A DNA stretch of 64,000 nucleotides, from assembly GCA_937121175.1 (NCBI GenBank), contig CAKZKD010000002.1, forward strand, positions 248,001 to 312,000. The letters run 5' to 3'. The DNA comes from an uncultured Flavobacteriales bacterium. GTDB taxonomy: Bacteria; Bacteroidota; Bacteroidia; Flavobacteriales_G; Salibacteraceae. The notes beneath the pieces are model-generated. The model was not told the DNA's origin. It saw only the letters and a list, made by a program, of their open reading frames with translations, and searched no databases. Positions 34,437 through 42,789 of this stretch are shown here, one piece after another. Position numbers and translations under genes: made by a program. Positions within the stretch are counted from its first letter, which is position 1, and every line of letters begins with the position of its first letter.

Positions 34437-36941
34437 ATGAAAAAGACCATTACTACTTTGCTGATTTCTCTTTTAATTATATCCGGTCATGTTGGCTATT
34501 CTCAATTCGAAATTTTTAGCGATGACTGGGAAAGTTATTTTCAATTTAGGCCTCTAAACTGTATTGAATGGGAAAATGATACAGTCCTATGGGTTGGGGG
34601 TACCAATTTTTTAGGGAAAGTTCAAAACAAAAAGGAGATCGAATTCACGACACAAAACTCAAGCCTAATAGACGACAATATACAGCACTTAAAATACAGA
34701 AATGGGGTTTTGTGGCTAAGTACACCTTCTGGTTTAACTAAATTGCAAAACGGAGTTTTTACTCATTATTCAACTACAAATGGGCTATTGAACAACTCAG
34801 TTTTGGCCCTAGATATTGATTCTAAAAATAACGTTTGGGTTGCAACGCCATCCGGAATATCCATGTTTGATGGTTCTACGTTTAACAATTATCCTTCTAT
34901 CAAAGCTACAAACTTGGCCATTTCTGCTGGTGACACAGTTTATGTTTGTGGTAATTCTCTACGAACTGATGGTCAAGCAAACGATATATTCTATTATCAC
35001 AGTGGTACTTGGAATACGAGCTCAATTGATAATACCCCTTCCGATTTGGGAATAGTCAAATTGCACTCTACTTATCTGCGAAATGTTTATTTAACCTCAG
35101 TAAACAAGGGTGCTATACAAGTACAAGGCGAAAAGTTGTTTGGTAATTCTCGAGAATTAAATTTTTACAAAAACCAAAACAACTATGCAACGCTTGTATC
35201 AGAAAATTTAAACGGTTTATATGTGTTTTATGAGAATCGGTTGGGCAATATTGGTGGAATAGTGAACTGGGATGGAAACGATTCTACAATTATTGGTGCA
35301 GAAGATGTAAAATATTTAGCGGGGTATAAAAATAAGCTAGCCTGTGGTTTTCAAAGAGGGGTTCGTATTCAAATCAAAAACTCAAAGGAGCTTTACGAAT
35401 ACGAAGAACTAGATCTAAATAATATTAAAATGGGTGTTAATGGAGATGGAACATTATTCAACTCCGGTAACTATTATAATTACCCAAAATTTGAAATTGG
35501 AAAAGAACAGATTTCGGGTTTAACCAGAGGAAATATTTGGCTGGGAGCTAAAGAAAAGTCAGGATTAAAAAGATTTGCTGGCAGTAATATTCAATCCGGT
35601 TTTGATTTTTGGTCCGGTACAATGCGTAATAATTTTAGGGTAAAAAACAGACGTCCAATTGTAAAAGTTAATAAGTCCACGATTGATTTTCACATGAAAA
35701 ACTACAATTCGGCTGGATATTCAATACCACTTGAAATTAAAAATTGGCCTGCAAACGGGGATTCTGCATTGGGTGAAGCTAAAAACTTAGCACCTTTTGT
35801 AGATGCCAATTCCAACGGATATTATGATCCTGAAAATGGAGACTATCCATGTATCAAGGGAGATCAAGCAATATATTTTATTTTTAATGACAATGAAAAC
35901 GTTCACACTGCTTCGGGAGCGGTATCATTATTTGTTGAAATTCACGGAATGGCGTATTGTTGGAACTCTTTGGCAGACCCCGCTCTTCAAAATGCCGTAT
36001 TTGTAGATTACACAATTATCAATCGGTCGAAAAATGATTATGTATCCTTCTTGTTTGGTCAAGAAGTGCACTCACAGCTTGGCAACCCATCGGACGATTT
36101 TGTTGGCTTTGATAGTACTTTGCAATGCGGCTATACCTATAATTCAGATTTAGTAGACGAAAAGTATCTGGGTTACCAAACATTTGAATCAAATCCACCG
36201 GCTATAGCCTATGGGATTATAGACAACAGAGCGGGTTCTTTTGTCTCTTTCAATGATAAAAATGGCGTTAATGGCATTCCTCGTAATGGTGTGGAATACT
36301 TCAACGTAATCACCGGCAATTGGCGAAATGGAGACAATATCAAGTATGGAGGAAATGGCATATCTTTTCAAGGCCAGAAAACAAAATTGATGTTCACGGG
36401 AGATCCCTTGGCAAATACTGGTTGGAACGAAATAAAAGAAGGAAATACCCCAGGTAACAGAAAGACTATCCTAGCCTCTCAAGAATTGTCATTAAACTCT
36501 GGTGACCAAAAAACGTTCACATTAGCTTTTGTATTTGGGCAAGAAGTTACTCCAGGCTCAAACAGCCACCTTCGAAATATTACATTGGCAAAAGCAAATT
36601 TCGCCGCAGCAAAGAGCTATATTCAAAGCCAAACTTCAAGTTGTGACTATTCTTCTGTTTGGGCTTCAAATAATAATGCAAACAGTTCCACTTCAGACAC
36701 AGAATCTGGTTTCTATACATTTCCAAACCCAACCTCAGGCTCAATTAATATTAGGTCTGAAGAGAATTTGGTAGAAGTACAAATCTTGAGTACTGCTGGT
36801 CTATTGTTACAAAGTTTTAATCAGCAATCAAGTTTTAATGAATTAACACTACCTCTGGATTTTACTGATGGTTTGTATCTGGTACGCTGGTTTTCAGAAA
36901 ACGGAAAAACGGGTATAAATCGTGTGGTGTTGAACCACTAA
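34437..36941 (+). CDS. T9SS-exported protein with N-terminal propeller-like repeats
   Basis: 834 residues with a signal peptide (about 1-22, ending GYSQ). The first third (about 45-330) has repeats such as GVLWLSTPSGLTKLQNG and NNVWVATPSGISMFDGS, typical of the two-component-regulator propeller repeat. The middle (about 390-730) contains DANSNGYYDPENGDYP and other long beta-rich sequence without a name I know. A type A T9SS sorting domain closes it (about 760-834, FPNPTSGSINI, GLYLVRW). Expected on the cell surface. It stands alone and ends directly against the convergent gene at 36942. Confidence 0.82.
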   Translation: MKKTITTLLISLLIISGHVGYSQFEIFSDDWESYFQFRPLNCIEWENDTVLWVGGTNFLGKVQNKKEIEFTTQNSSLIDDNIQHLKYRNGVLWLSTPSGLTKLQNGVFTHYSTTNGLLNNSVLALDIDSKNNVWVATPSGISMFDGSTFNNYPSIKATNLAISAGDTVYVCGNSLRTDGQANDIFYYHSGTWNTSSIDNTPSDLGIVKLHSTYLRNVYLTSVNKGAIQVQGEKLFGNSRELNFYKNQNNYATLVSENLNGLYVFYENRLGNIGGIVNWDGNDSTIIGAEDVKYLAGYKNKLACGFQRGVRIQIKNSKELYEYEELDLNNIKMGVNGDGTLFNSGNYYNYPKFEIGKEQISGLTRGNIWLGAKEKSGLKRFAGSNIQSGFDFWSGTMRNNFRVKNRRPIVKVNKSTIDFHMKNYNSAGYSIPLEIKNWPANGDSALGEAKNLAPFVDANSNGYYDPENGDYPCIKGDQAIYFIFNDNENVHTASGAVSLFVEIHGMAYCWNSLADPALQNAVFVDYTIINRSKNDYVSFLFGQEVHSQLGNPSDDFVGFDSTLQCGYTYNSDLVDEKYLGYQTFESNPPAIAYGIIDNRAGSFVSFNDKNGVNGIPRNGVEYFNVITGNWRNGDNIKYGGNGISFQGQKTKLMFTGDPLANTGWNEIKEGNTPGNRKTILASQELSLNSGDQKTFTLAFVFGQEVTPGSNSHLRNITLAKANFAAAKSYIQSQTSSCDYSSVWASNNNANSSTSDTESGFYTFPNPTSGSINIRSEENLVEVQILSTAGLLLQSFNQQSSFNELTLPLDFTDGLYLVRWFSENGKTGINRVVLNH

Positions 36942-37997
36942 CTACCTCTTCTCTCGATTAAAATACACCTTGTAGAAATACATGTCCTTTTCAGCGTCGT
37001 AGCCTCTTTCTAAAAATTTATCACCAGAATTTGCGTCGTTGAAATTCATCTTGATTTGAATATTAGTATCCAAATCAATTACGTTTTTAATCTTTCGCTT
37101 TTCCTTTTTTAAGGTGTCTTCTGCAATCTCAAATCCATCTATGGTGTCTATTTGACGCTCTTCTTTATACACCTGTTGGTAGTCCTCAAAACGGTCTTTT
37201 AATTCTACTGGAGAATCTTTAAACAGTTCATCCTTGAATTCATCCATCGAAAATTGCTCTTGATGGGCGATGGCGTCAACTGATTTAGCCATAAACATGG
37301 CCTGATCTTTTGGGTTGCCCTCGGCACGCACTACTTCTTTCGAAAAATCTTTGCACAGGTTGATTACGTTTTTTGTCAAGAAAATATCGTTTTTATCATC
37401 TTCGAGCCCTAAAAAATCGTCCTTCCAATATTGTGTATCGTAGTTGTTTTGATCCACTATCATTACTCGGAACCCTGACTCCTCTTCCGTATTGAAAATT
37501 ATACAACCCTTATCCAATTTCTTTACATCGATACCTTTTTCTAGGTCGAGCATTACAAAGTTCCCCTTGTCCCTTGCTCGAATGAAAGTGTCTTTTTGTT
37601 CCGATTTAAATATTCCAACGGCGTCAACGAGCTCACCTTCAAGAATAACATCGCTAAATTTTGCTATGTAAACTTCACCAGATTTTATATGAGGATGTTC
37701 AGACTGGTTGTACAAGTGCTTGAGCATATTTACCGAGTACAAATGAAATTTGTCGGGTTCTTGAAAAATGGTTCTGGCATAACTGAACATTTCATTCATG
37801 TTTAGGTCAACTTCATGTTTGAATTTGTACAAATCTTCCGATTTGAATGGCTTTAAGAAATACTTAAAAAGAACATCTTCCAATTCTTCATGCAAATCAT
37901 ACAGACCCATTGAAGGTGTGCACCCTTCCTCTTTAGACTTATTCCCAACGGCATGAACCGAAAGCATATCCAACTTCGCTTCTGAAATCTCAATCAT
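36942..37997 (-). CDS. nucleoid-associated protein, NdpA/YejK family
   Basis: 351 residues of the 37-kDa nucleoid-associated protein family. The N-terminus (MIEISEAKLDMLSVHAVGNK) and the stretch EVYIAKFSDVILEGELVDAVGIFKSE (split here for length: EVYIAKFSDV, then VDAVGIFKSE) match its usual start and core. The family binds DNA along the chromosome; its precise role is unclear. The protein is soluble, with many Lys and Glu. It has its own 121-bp upstream region, which holds a repeat element (38041). Confidence 0.88.
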   Translation of the reverse strand: MIEISEAKLDMLSVHAVGNKSKEEGCTPSMGLYDLHEELEDVLFKYFLKPFKSEDLYKFKHEVDLNMNEMFSYARTIFQEPDKFHLYSVNMLKHLYNQSEHPHIKSGEVYIAKFSDVILEGELVDAVGIFKSEQKDTFIRARDKGNFVMLDLEKGIDVKKLDKGCIIFNTEEESGFRVMIVDQNNYDTQYWKDDFLGLEDDKNDIFLTKNVINLCKDFSKEVVRAEGNPKDQAMFMAKSVDAIAHQEQFSMDEFKDELFKDSPVELKDRFEDYQQVYKEERQIDTIDGFEIAEDTLKKEKRKIKNVIDLDTNIQIKMNFNDANSGDKFLERGYDAEKDMYFYKVYFNREKR

Positions 37998-38040
37998 GTT
38001 CTAATTTTTATTTTTCAATGTATCCAAAGTTCAATAGGGC

Positions 38041-38096
38041 TGTCAGTTCGAGTGATTCCAAAAGCGGCTTGCCAATTTTGAAATTGTATCGAGAAC
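38041..38096. repeat. imperfect inverted repeat with TCAGTTCGAGTG / TATCGAGAAC arms
   Basis: The arms GTCAGTTCGAGTGATT and AAATTGTATCGAGAAC are partly complementary and enclose GCGGCTTGCC. Elements with these arms (CTGTCAGTTCGAGTG and GTATCGAGAAC) occur scattered between genes in many Flavobacteria, as I recall, so it is probably one copy of a family. Confidence 0.5.
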
Positions 38097-38118
38097 GAAG
38101 ACCTTTTGAATATCGTTT

Positions 38119-39678
38119 TCAATTTAATTTTTTTGCGATTGCCTCGGCAACTTTTTCACCATCAATTGCAGCGGAAACAATACCACCGGCATAACCACCC
38201 CCTTCACCACAAGGATATAAGTTTTCGCATTGGGGGTGTTGCAGGTTTTCTGAATTTCTTGGAATTTTTACCGGAGAAGAGGTTCTTGATTCTACACCTA
38301 ATATTTGTGCTTCGTTGGTGTAATATCCTTGCATTTTTTGGTCGAAAGCCTTAAAGGATTTACGCAATCTTTTCCCAATGTGTTTTGGCAACCATTCGTG
38401 CATTGGCGATGATGTAATTCCGGGTATGTACGAACATTCGTTCAATTCATTTGAAAGTTTTCCTTCCGTAAAATCAACAACCCGTTGAGCCGGAGCAGCT
38501 TGTGTTTTTCCGCCTGCCGTCCAGGCTGCTTTTTCTAAGTATTTCTGAAATTCTAGCCCTGCCATTACACCATATTTTTCATATGACTTTAGGTCCTCTA
38601 ATTCAATAGCAACTACAACCCCAGAATTGGCATATCGAGAATCTCGGGTTGAAGTGCTCATGCCATTCACCACCAATTCGTTTTGAGCAGTTGCAGCAGG
38701 AACAATAAATCCGCCCGGACACATGCAAAAAGAGTACACGCCTCGGCCATTTATTTGCTCAACAGCTGCATATGGAGCGGCAGGTAAGTTTTTGTCTCTC
38801 TTACCCTCGCAGTGATACTGTATTTGGTCAATAATCGGTTGAGGATGTTCCACTCGTACACCCATGGCAAAAGGTTTTGCTTCTAACTCAAGCTTTTTTT
38901 CTTGGAGTAAGTAAAAAATGTCTCGCGCTGAGTGGCCTGTTGCTAAAACCACTGCTTCTGCCTCAATTTTTTCTCCACTCTGGGTAATTAATTCTTTTAC
39001 TTTATTGGAGGAAAGTTTAAAGTCTGTCACTCGGGTTTGGAACAGTATTTCACCTCCTGCTTCAAGAATGGTTTTGCGCATGTCCGCAATAATTTTAGGC
39101 AGTTTGTTAGTGCCAATATGGGGATGTGCATCCACTCGAATATCTGTAGTTGCACCATGCTCAATAAGAATATCTAAAACTCGATTGAGGTCACCGCGCT
39201 TCTTACTTCTGGTATAAAGTTTCCCGTCAGAATATGTACCGGCTCCACCTTCACCAAAACAATAATTTGAGTCGGGGTTGACAATATGCTCCCGGTGCAA
39301 AATGCTGAGGTCTTTTCGGCGAGTAGAAACGTCTTTTCCACGTTCAATGACGATTGGTTTTAATCCTAGTTCTATAAGTCGAAGAGCCGCAAACAGTCCT
39401 GCGGGTCCGCTTCCAATGACGGCGACACGTTTTTTATCTTTTACATTGGGATATATCCGTTTTTTTACCTCTTGGTCACTTGGTTCTTCATTAATAAAAA
39501 CAAGACACTTCAGTCGATACAAAACCTGTTTGGATCGCCCATCAATTGACCTGCGGACAATTCGCACTTCAGAAATTTCCTTCCTAGGAATATTGAGCTT
39601 TACGGCACAAGCATCAGATAGAAGTCCGTTATTATTAGCCACGTTCGGCAATACACCTATTTCTATTTCTTGCTGCAA
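38119..39678 (-). CDS. FAD-dependent dehydrogenase of the COG2509 type
   Basis: 519 residues. The FAD-binding Rossmann motif is at about 88-115 (VAVIGSGPAGLFAALRL). Then come the family stretch NYCFGEGGAGTYSDGKLYTR, VLATGHSARDIFYLL, the Cys-containing YSFCMCPGGFIVPAA, and NLYPCGEGGGYAGGIVSAA before the end. An N-terminal domain of about 80 residues precedes the flavin site. This widespread family is of unproven function. The start is TTG 39678, directly after an in-frame stop. The 190-bp gap upstream (39679-39868) shows only a short palindrome ACATGCATGT. Confidence 0.88.
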   Translation of the reverse strand: MQQEIEIGVLPNVANNNGLLSDACAVKLNIPRKEISEVRIVRRSIDGRSKQVLYRLKCLVFINEEPSDQEVKKRIYPNVKDKKRVAVIGSGPAGLFAALRLIELGLKPIVIERGKDVSTRRKDLSILHREHIVNPDSNYCFGEGGAGTYSDGKLYTRSKKRGDLNRVLDILIEHGATTDIRVDAHPHIGTNKLPKIIADMRKTILEAGGEILFQTRVTDFKLSSNKVKELITQSGEKIEAEAVVLATGHSARDIFYLLQEKKLELEAKPFAMGVRVEHPQPIIDQIQYHCEGKRDKNLPAAPYAAVEQINGRGVYSFCMCPGGFIVPAATAQNELVVNGMSTSTRDSRYANSGVVVAIELEDLKSYEKYGVMAGLEFQKYLEKAAWTAGGKTQAAPAQRVVDFTEGKLSNELNECSYIPGITSSPMHEWLPKHIGKRLRKSFKAFDQKMQGYYTNEAQILGVESRTSSPVKIPRNSENLQHPQCENLYPCGEGGGYAGGIVSAAIDGEKVAEAIAKKLN

Positions 39679-39868
39679 TTAATCTGTGGTATTTACACTA
39701 AAACTGAACGTCCGAAAATACATCATTCAGCCAAGGAGAGGGGTTAAACACATGCATGTTTACAAATCAATTTAAGAGTAAACTTTTGCGCCAAAACTCC
39801 GTTTAATTTAGTGGCTTTCAGTTGGGCTTTAATAACACCTTTGCATAAAATTACCTAACAAAACGACT

Positions 39869-40123
39869 ATGGAAACAAAAGACAACAACTCCTCAGGAGT
39901 ACGGCTTTGGATAATTTTTGGATTGTTTATCGGCTTAATTGTTGGCCTGATTGTTTACGAGGTGCGTCAGTATATAATTGCTAAGGAACAACGAGAAAAT
40001 TTTGAAACCGTTCGGAAAATGCAGTCTGAGCAAATTAAAAAAGTTTACGAAGAAAATTTGAACATTGAGGTTAAAGAAGAGCCTACACCAATGGACACTG
40101 CTGCAATAAGCGATTCTCTTTAG
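39869..40123 (+). CDS. small single-helix membrane protein of unknown function
   Basis: 84 residues with one membrane helix (about 12-31) after a short polar N-terminus. A charged helical tail follows that may form a coiled coil (about 32-75). No family is recognised. ATG 39869 is preceded by CACCTTTG (one mismatch to the phylum's -7 box) about 25 bp upstream. It ends 9 bp before the convergent CDF gene. Confidence 0.6.
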   Translation: METKDNNSSGVRLWIIFGLFIGLIVGLIVYEVRQYIIAKEQRENFETVRKMQSEQIKKVYEENLNIEVKEEPTPMDTAAISDSL

Positions 40124-40132
40124 GTAGATCGG

Positions 40133-41086
40133 TTAGTGTAAAGAGCTATTTCTCTCTCCTTGTTTATTTCCAGGGCCTTCCAGTTCTAATGTAACGTGTT
40201 CAATACCTTTTGAACTAAACAGTTTACGAATTTCCAGCTTTAAATTTTCACTGTTTTCAATGCTAAATTCGCTAGTGTAAAAAACATGCATACTTGCAAT
40301 ATTGAATTCGCCATCTAAAGACCAAACGTGTAAATCATTAACCTTTTCGACGCCCTCAATATTTAGCGCTTCTTTCTGTATTTCTTGTACATCAATATCA
40401 TTAGGTATTGCTTGCAGAAAAATATGCATGATGGATTTTAAGTTCTTTAGTGCATTAAACAAAATATAGCCCGCAATGCACATGGACAAGATTGGATCTA
40501 GAATATACCAATTGGTGTAATAGATGATGATTGAAGCAACCAAAACTGCTACCCAGCCCAAAACATCTTCAAGAAGATGTAACATGACTGTTCGTTGGTT
40601 CAGTGATTTTGAATTTCCTTTGAGCCTAAGCACCGCCAAGCCGTTCATAACCACACCCAAAATGGCAAACCAAATCATTCCAAGCCCATGCACTTCTTCT
40701 GGGTTTATTAATCTGGGGATGGTCTGGGTAATAATAACCACAGACCCCGTGGTAAGAATTACAACATTGAGCAACGCTGCTAGTGTTGAAAGCCTGCGAT
40801 AACCGTAACTAAATTTTTGGTCGCGTTTTTTATCTGATAGTTTTTCAAAGTAATAGGCTGCACCAATGGCCAAGGTGTCACCAAAATCGTGAATTGCATC
40901 AGATAGAATGGCAATGGAATTGGTCATTATTCCACCAATAATTTCAATAATGGTAAAACTCAGATTAAGAAAGAATGCAACTTTTAAATTTTTGGTTATT
41001 GGGTGAACGTGCATGCCAGCATGGTGATGGCTGTGGTCATGGTCGTGACTACAATTCTCTGAATGTTTATGCTCGTGCTCCGCCAT
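40133..41086 (-). CDS. cation diffusion facilitator metal transporter
   Basis: About 317 residues from ATG 41086 (an ATG 41122 upstream adds twelve residues). The His-rich N-terminus (HEHKHSENCSHDHDHSHHH) binds metal. Six membrane helices follow, with transport-site residues SDAIHDFGD in helix 2 and LLEDVLGW in helix 5. A cytosolic domain (about 230-310) contains DLHVWSLDG. The protein exports Zn2+ or similar ions in exchange for protons, by family. It is divergent from the ECF sigma gene at 41193. Confidence 0.92.
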   Translation of the reverse strand: MAEHEHKHSENCSHDHDHSHHHAGMHVHPITKNLKVAFFLNLSFTIIEIIGGIMTNSIAILSDAIHDFGDTLAIGAAYYFEKLSDKKRDQKFSYGYRRLSTLAALLNVVILTTGSVVIITQTIPRLINPEEVHGLGMIWFAILGVVMNGLAVLRLKGNSKSLNQRTVMLHLLEDVLGWVAVLVASIIIYYTNWYILDPILSMCIAGYILFNALKNLKSIMHIFLQAIPNDIDVQEIQKEALNIEGVEKVNDLHVWSLDGEFNIASMHVFYTSEFSIENSENLKLEIRKLFSSKGIEHVTLELEGPGNKQGERNSSLH

Positions 41087-41192
41087 GTTTGACAAAGGTA
41101 GAGTGTACTGGTTGATTTTCATCCATTAACCTCAGTTAACAACCAAATTAAAATTCCGGTTGAACTTTTTTCGTTCGGTGGTGTATCTGCCC

Positions 41193-41780
41193 ATGATTAC
41201 TACAAAAAACAAATTGGACGTATCTACTATTAACGACGAGCAACTGATGGTTTCTATAACAAATGGAAACAATCGAGCTTTCGATGAATTGTATAAGCGC
41301 TATGAGAAAAAGATGTTCTATTTCTTTTATCGAAAGCTGAATAATAATCAAGAAAAAGCAGAGGATTTTTTGCACGACTTGTTTATGAAATTGATTGAGA
41401 AACCAGAGTATTTTAATACTTCAAAATCATTTTCTCCATGGTTTTATAGTGTTGCACACAACATGGTAAAAAACGAATACAAGAAAATGGAAGTGCGAAA
41501 AATTATGGATTCGGAGTCGGATACGCTTCGGATTGTGGCTTCGGATAAAAGCCCGATGATTTCTGCTGAAGATCAGTTGTTTAAAAAACGATTATACGAA
41601 GAGCTTGGAAAATTGAACGCAGACTCAAGCACCGCCTTCTTAATGAAATACCATGAAGGGTATAGTATTGAAGAAATTGCGCAGACGCTCGGAATTAAAG
41701 AAGGAACGGTAAAGTCCAAATTGTTTTATGCGAAACAGTTGCTCTCTGAGAAACTGGACATGTTTAATCCAAAAAATTAA
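41193..41780 (+). CDS. ECF-type RNA polymerase sigma factor
   Basis: 195 residues from ATG 41193 (a TTG at 41160 would add eleven). Region 2 is FDELYKRYEKKMFYFFYRKL with DFLHDLFMKLIE and FSPWFYSVAHNMVKNEYKK. Region 4 has MKYHEGYSIEEIAQTLGIKEGTVKSKLFYAK, given here as YSIEEIAQTLG then EGTVKSKL. It is the ordinary ECF type, unlike the EGTSKWH pair at 7.9 and 12.8 kb. The next gene, four bases on, is a probable anti-sigma factor. Confidence 0.92.
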   Translation: MITTKNKLDVSTINDEQLMVSITNGNNRAFDELYKRYEKKMFYFFYRKLNNNQEKAEDFLHDLFMKLIEKPEYFNTSKSFSPWFYSVAHNMVKNEYKKMEVRKIMDSESDTLRIVASDKSPMISAEDQLFKKRLYEELGKLNADSSTAFLMKYHEGYSIEEIAQTLGIKEGTVKSKLFYAKQLLSEKLDMFNPKN

Positions 41781-41784
41781 GGCG

Positions 41785-42237
41785 ATGGAAGTGAACTTAG
41801 ATCGATATTTTGAATTAGAAGAAAAGTTGGAAACAAATACTATGAATGCGGCTGAAACGAAGGAATGGGAGCGTCTCAACAAAGGGTTGATGAGTAATAG
41901 AAAAATTGAAAATGCACTAGAAAATGATTTTGTTCATCGTGTTACGTCCCAAGTGAAATTAAAACTTGATACCGCCTTTGATGATAAGTTTGGTACAGAC
42001 TCCATTCGTGAAGTCAAACATAATAATGTCATTCCTTTAGATGTAGTAAAAAGACTTTGGCAGCCAACAATAAATTGGGCCGCAATTGCATCCGTTGCGG
42101 CTATTTTTGTGGTTGTATTTATGCTTAAGCCAAATACACCAACTCAAAGTTCTTCAACCACATTATTAGCTGACACTTCGTATCACCAAAGTGTTGACAC
42201 CACAAATAGTTTTAGTGTCGATTCGCTACTTAATTAA
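41785..42237 (+). CDS. probable anti-sigma factor with one membrane helix
   Basis: 150 residues. A cytosolic N-terminal helical region (about 1-90, ending before PTINWAAIA) precedes one membrane helix (about 97-115). A short Ser/Thr-rich periplasmic tail follows. Start ATG 41785, four bases after the sigma stop; the ATG at 41728 in the same frame lies inside the sigma gene. It has no zinc-binding HxxxCxxC motif, so it is not the ZAS type. The role is inferred from position and topology. A hairpin at 42261 follows. Confidence 0.7.
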   Translation: MEVNLDRYFELEEKLETNTMNAAETKEWERLNKGLMSNRKIENALENDFVHRVTSQVKLKLDTAFDDKFGTDSIREVKHNNVIPLDVVKRLWQPTINWAAIASVAAIFVVVFMLKPNTPTQSSSTTLLADTSYHQSVDTTNSFSVDSLLN

Positions 42238-42260
42238 GGGTTAAAAAGCTTTCAACAAAA

Positions 42261-42284
42261 AGGCACATCAAGGATGATGTGCCT
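42261..42284 (-). terminator. hairpin terminator between convergent genes
   Basis: A perfect 10-bp stem (AGGCACATCA with TGATGTGCCT) has a four-base loop. In the minus direction it is followed by TTTTTGTTG, so it fits best as the end of the bacilliredoxin transcript; in the plus direction the T-run is weak. Confidence 0.7.
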
Positions 42285-42307
42285 GTTGCATTTAGGGTTA
42301 TTCGTAT

Positions 42308-42721
42308 TTAGCAGTATTCGTTGAATGCTGCGGTAAGATTTTCAGCAATCATTTCTGCCGGTCTTCCTTCAATGTGGTGACGTTCAATAAAGTGTACCAA
42401 TTTACCATCTTTGAACAACGCCATACTTGGCGAGCTAGGAGGGTAAGGCAACATGAACTTTCGTGCTTGCTCAGTTGCTTCAGCATCAACACCCGCAAAA
42501 ACAGTTGCTAATGTCCCTGGTTTTTTATCATTTTGAACCGCCATTTTAGCAGCAGGACGCGCGTTTGCAGCAGCACAGCCACAAACCGAATTCACTACAA
42601 CCAACACAGTTCCATCATTATTATTTAACGTAGCATCTACTTCGCTTGCCGAAGTCAATTGCTCAAACCCAACGCTCGTTAAGTCTTCTTTCATTGGTGC
42701 TACTAATTCTGGAGGATACAT
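42308..42721 (-). CDS. BrxA/BrxB-type bacilliredoxin
   Basis: 137 residues of the bacilliredoxin (formerly UPF0403) family, thioredoxin-like proteins that act on thiol-modified proteins. The CGC active-site motif is in VNSVCGCAAANARPA (about 53-60). MYPPELVAPMKEDL at the start and RHHIEGRPAEMIAENL near the end are typical. In Firmicutes the family removes bacillithiol; some Bacteroidota also make this thiol. Single gene with its own promoter region and a terminator at 42261. Confidence 0.9.
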   Translation of the reverse strand: MYPPELVAPMKEDLTSVGFEQLTSASEVDATLNNNDGTVLVVVNSVCGCAAANARPAAKMAVQNDKKPGTLATVFAGVDAEATEQARKFMLPYPPSSPSMALFKDGKLVHFIERHHIEGRPAEMIAENLTAAFNEYC

Positions 42722-42789
42722 ACTTATTATTTTAAATTTTCTACAATATTAGCCCATATTACAATGGGGCATTCGTTAAAGTTTCTTGT

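Noticed and set aside
42752-42770. GCCCAT...ATGGGGC inverted pair after pyk as a terminator
   Set aside because: The stem is short and mismatched and no T-run follows in the pyk direction.
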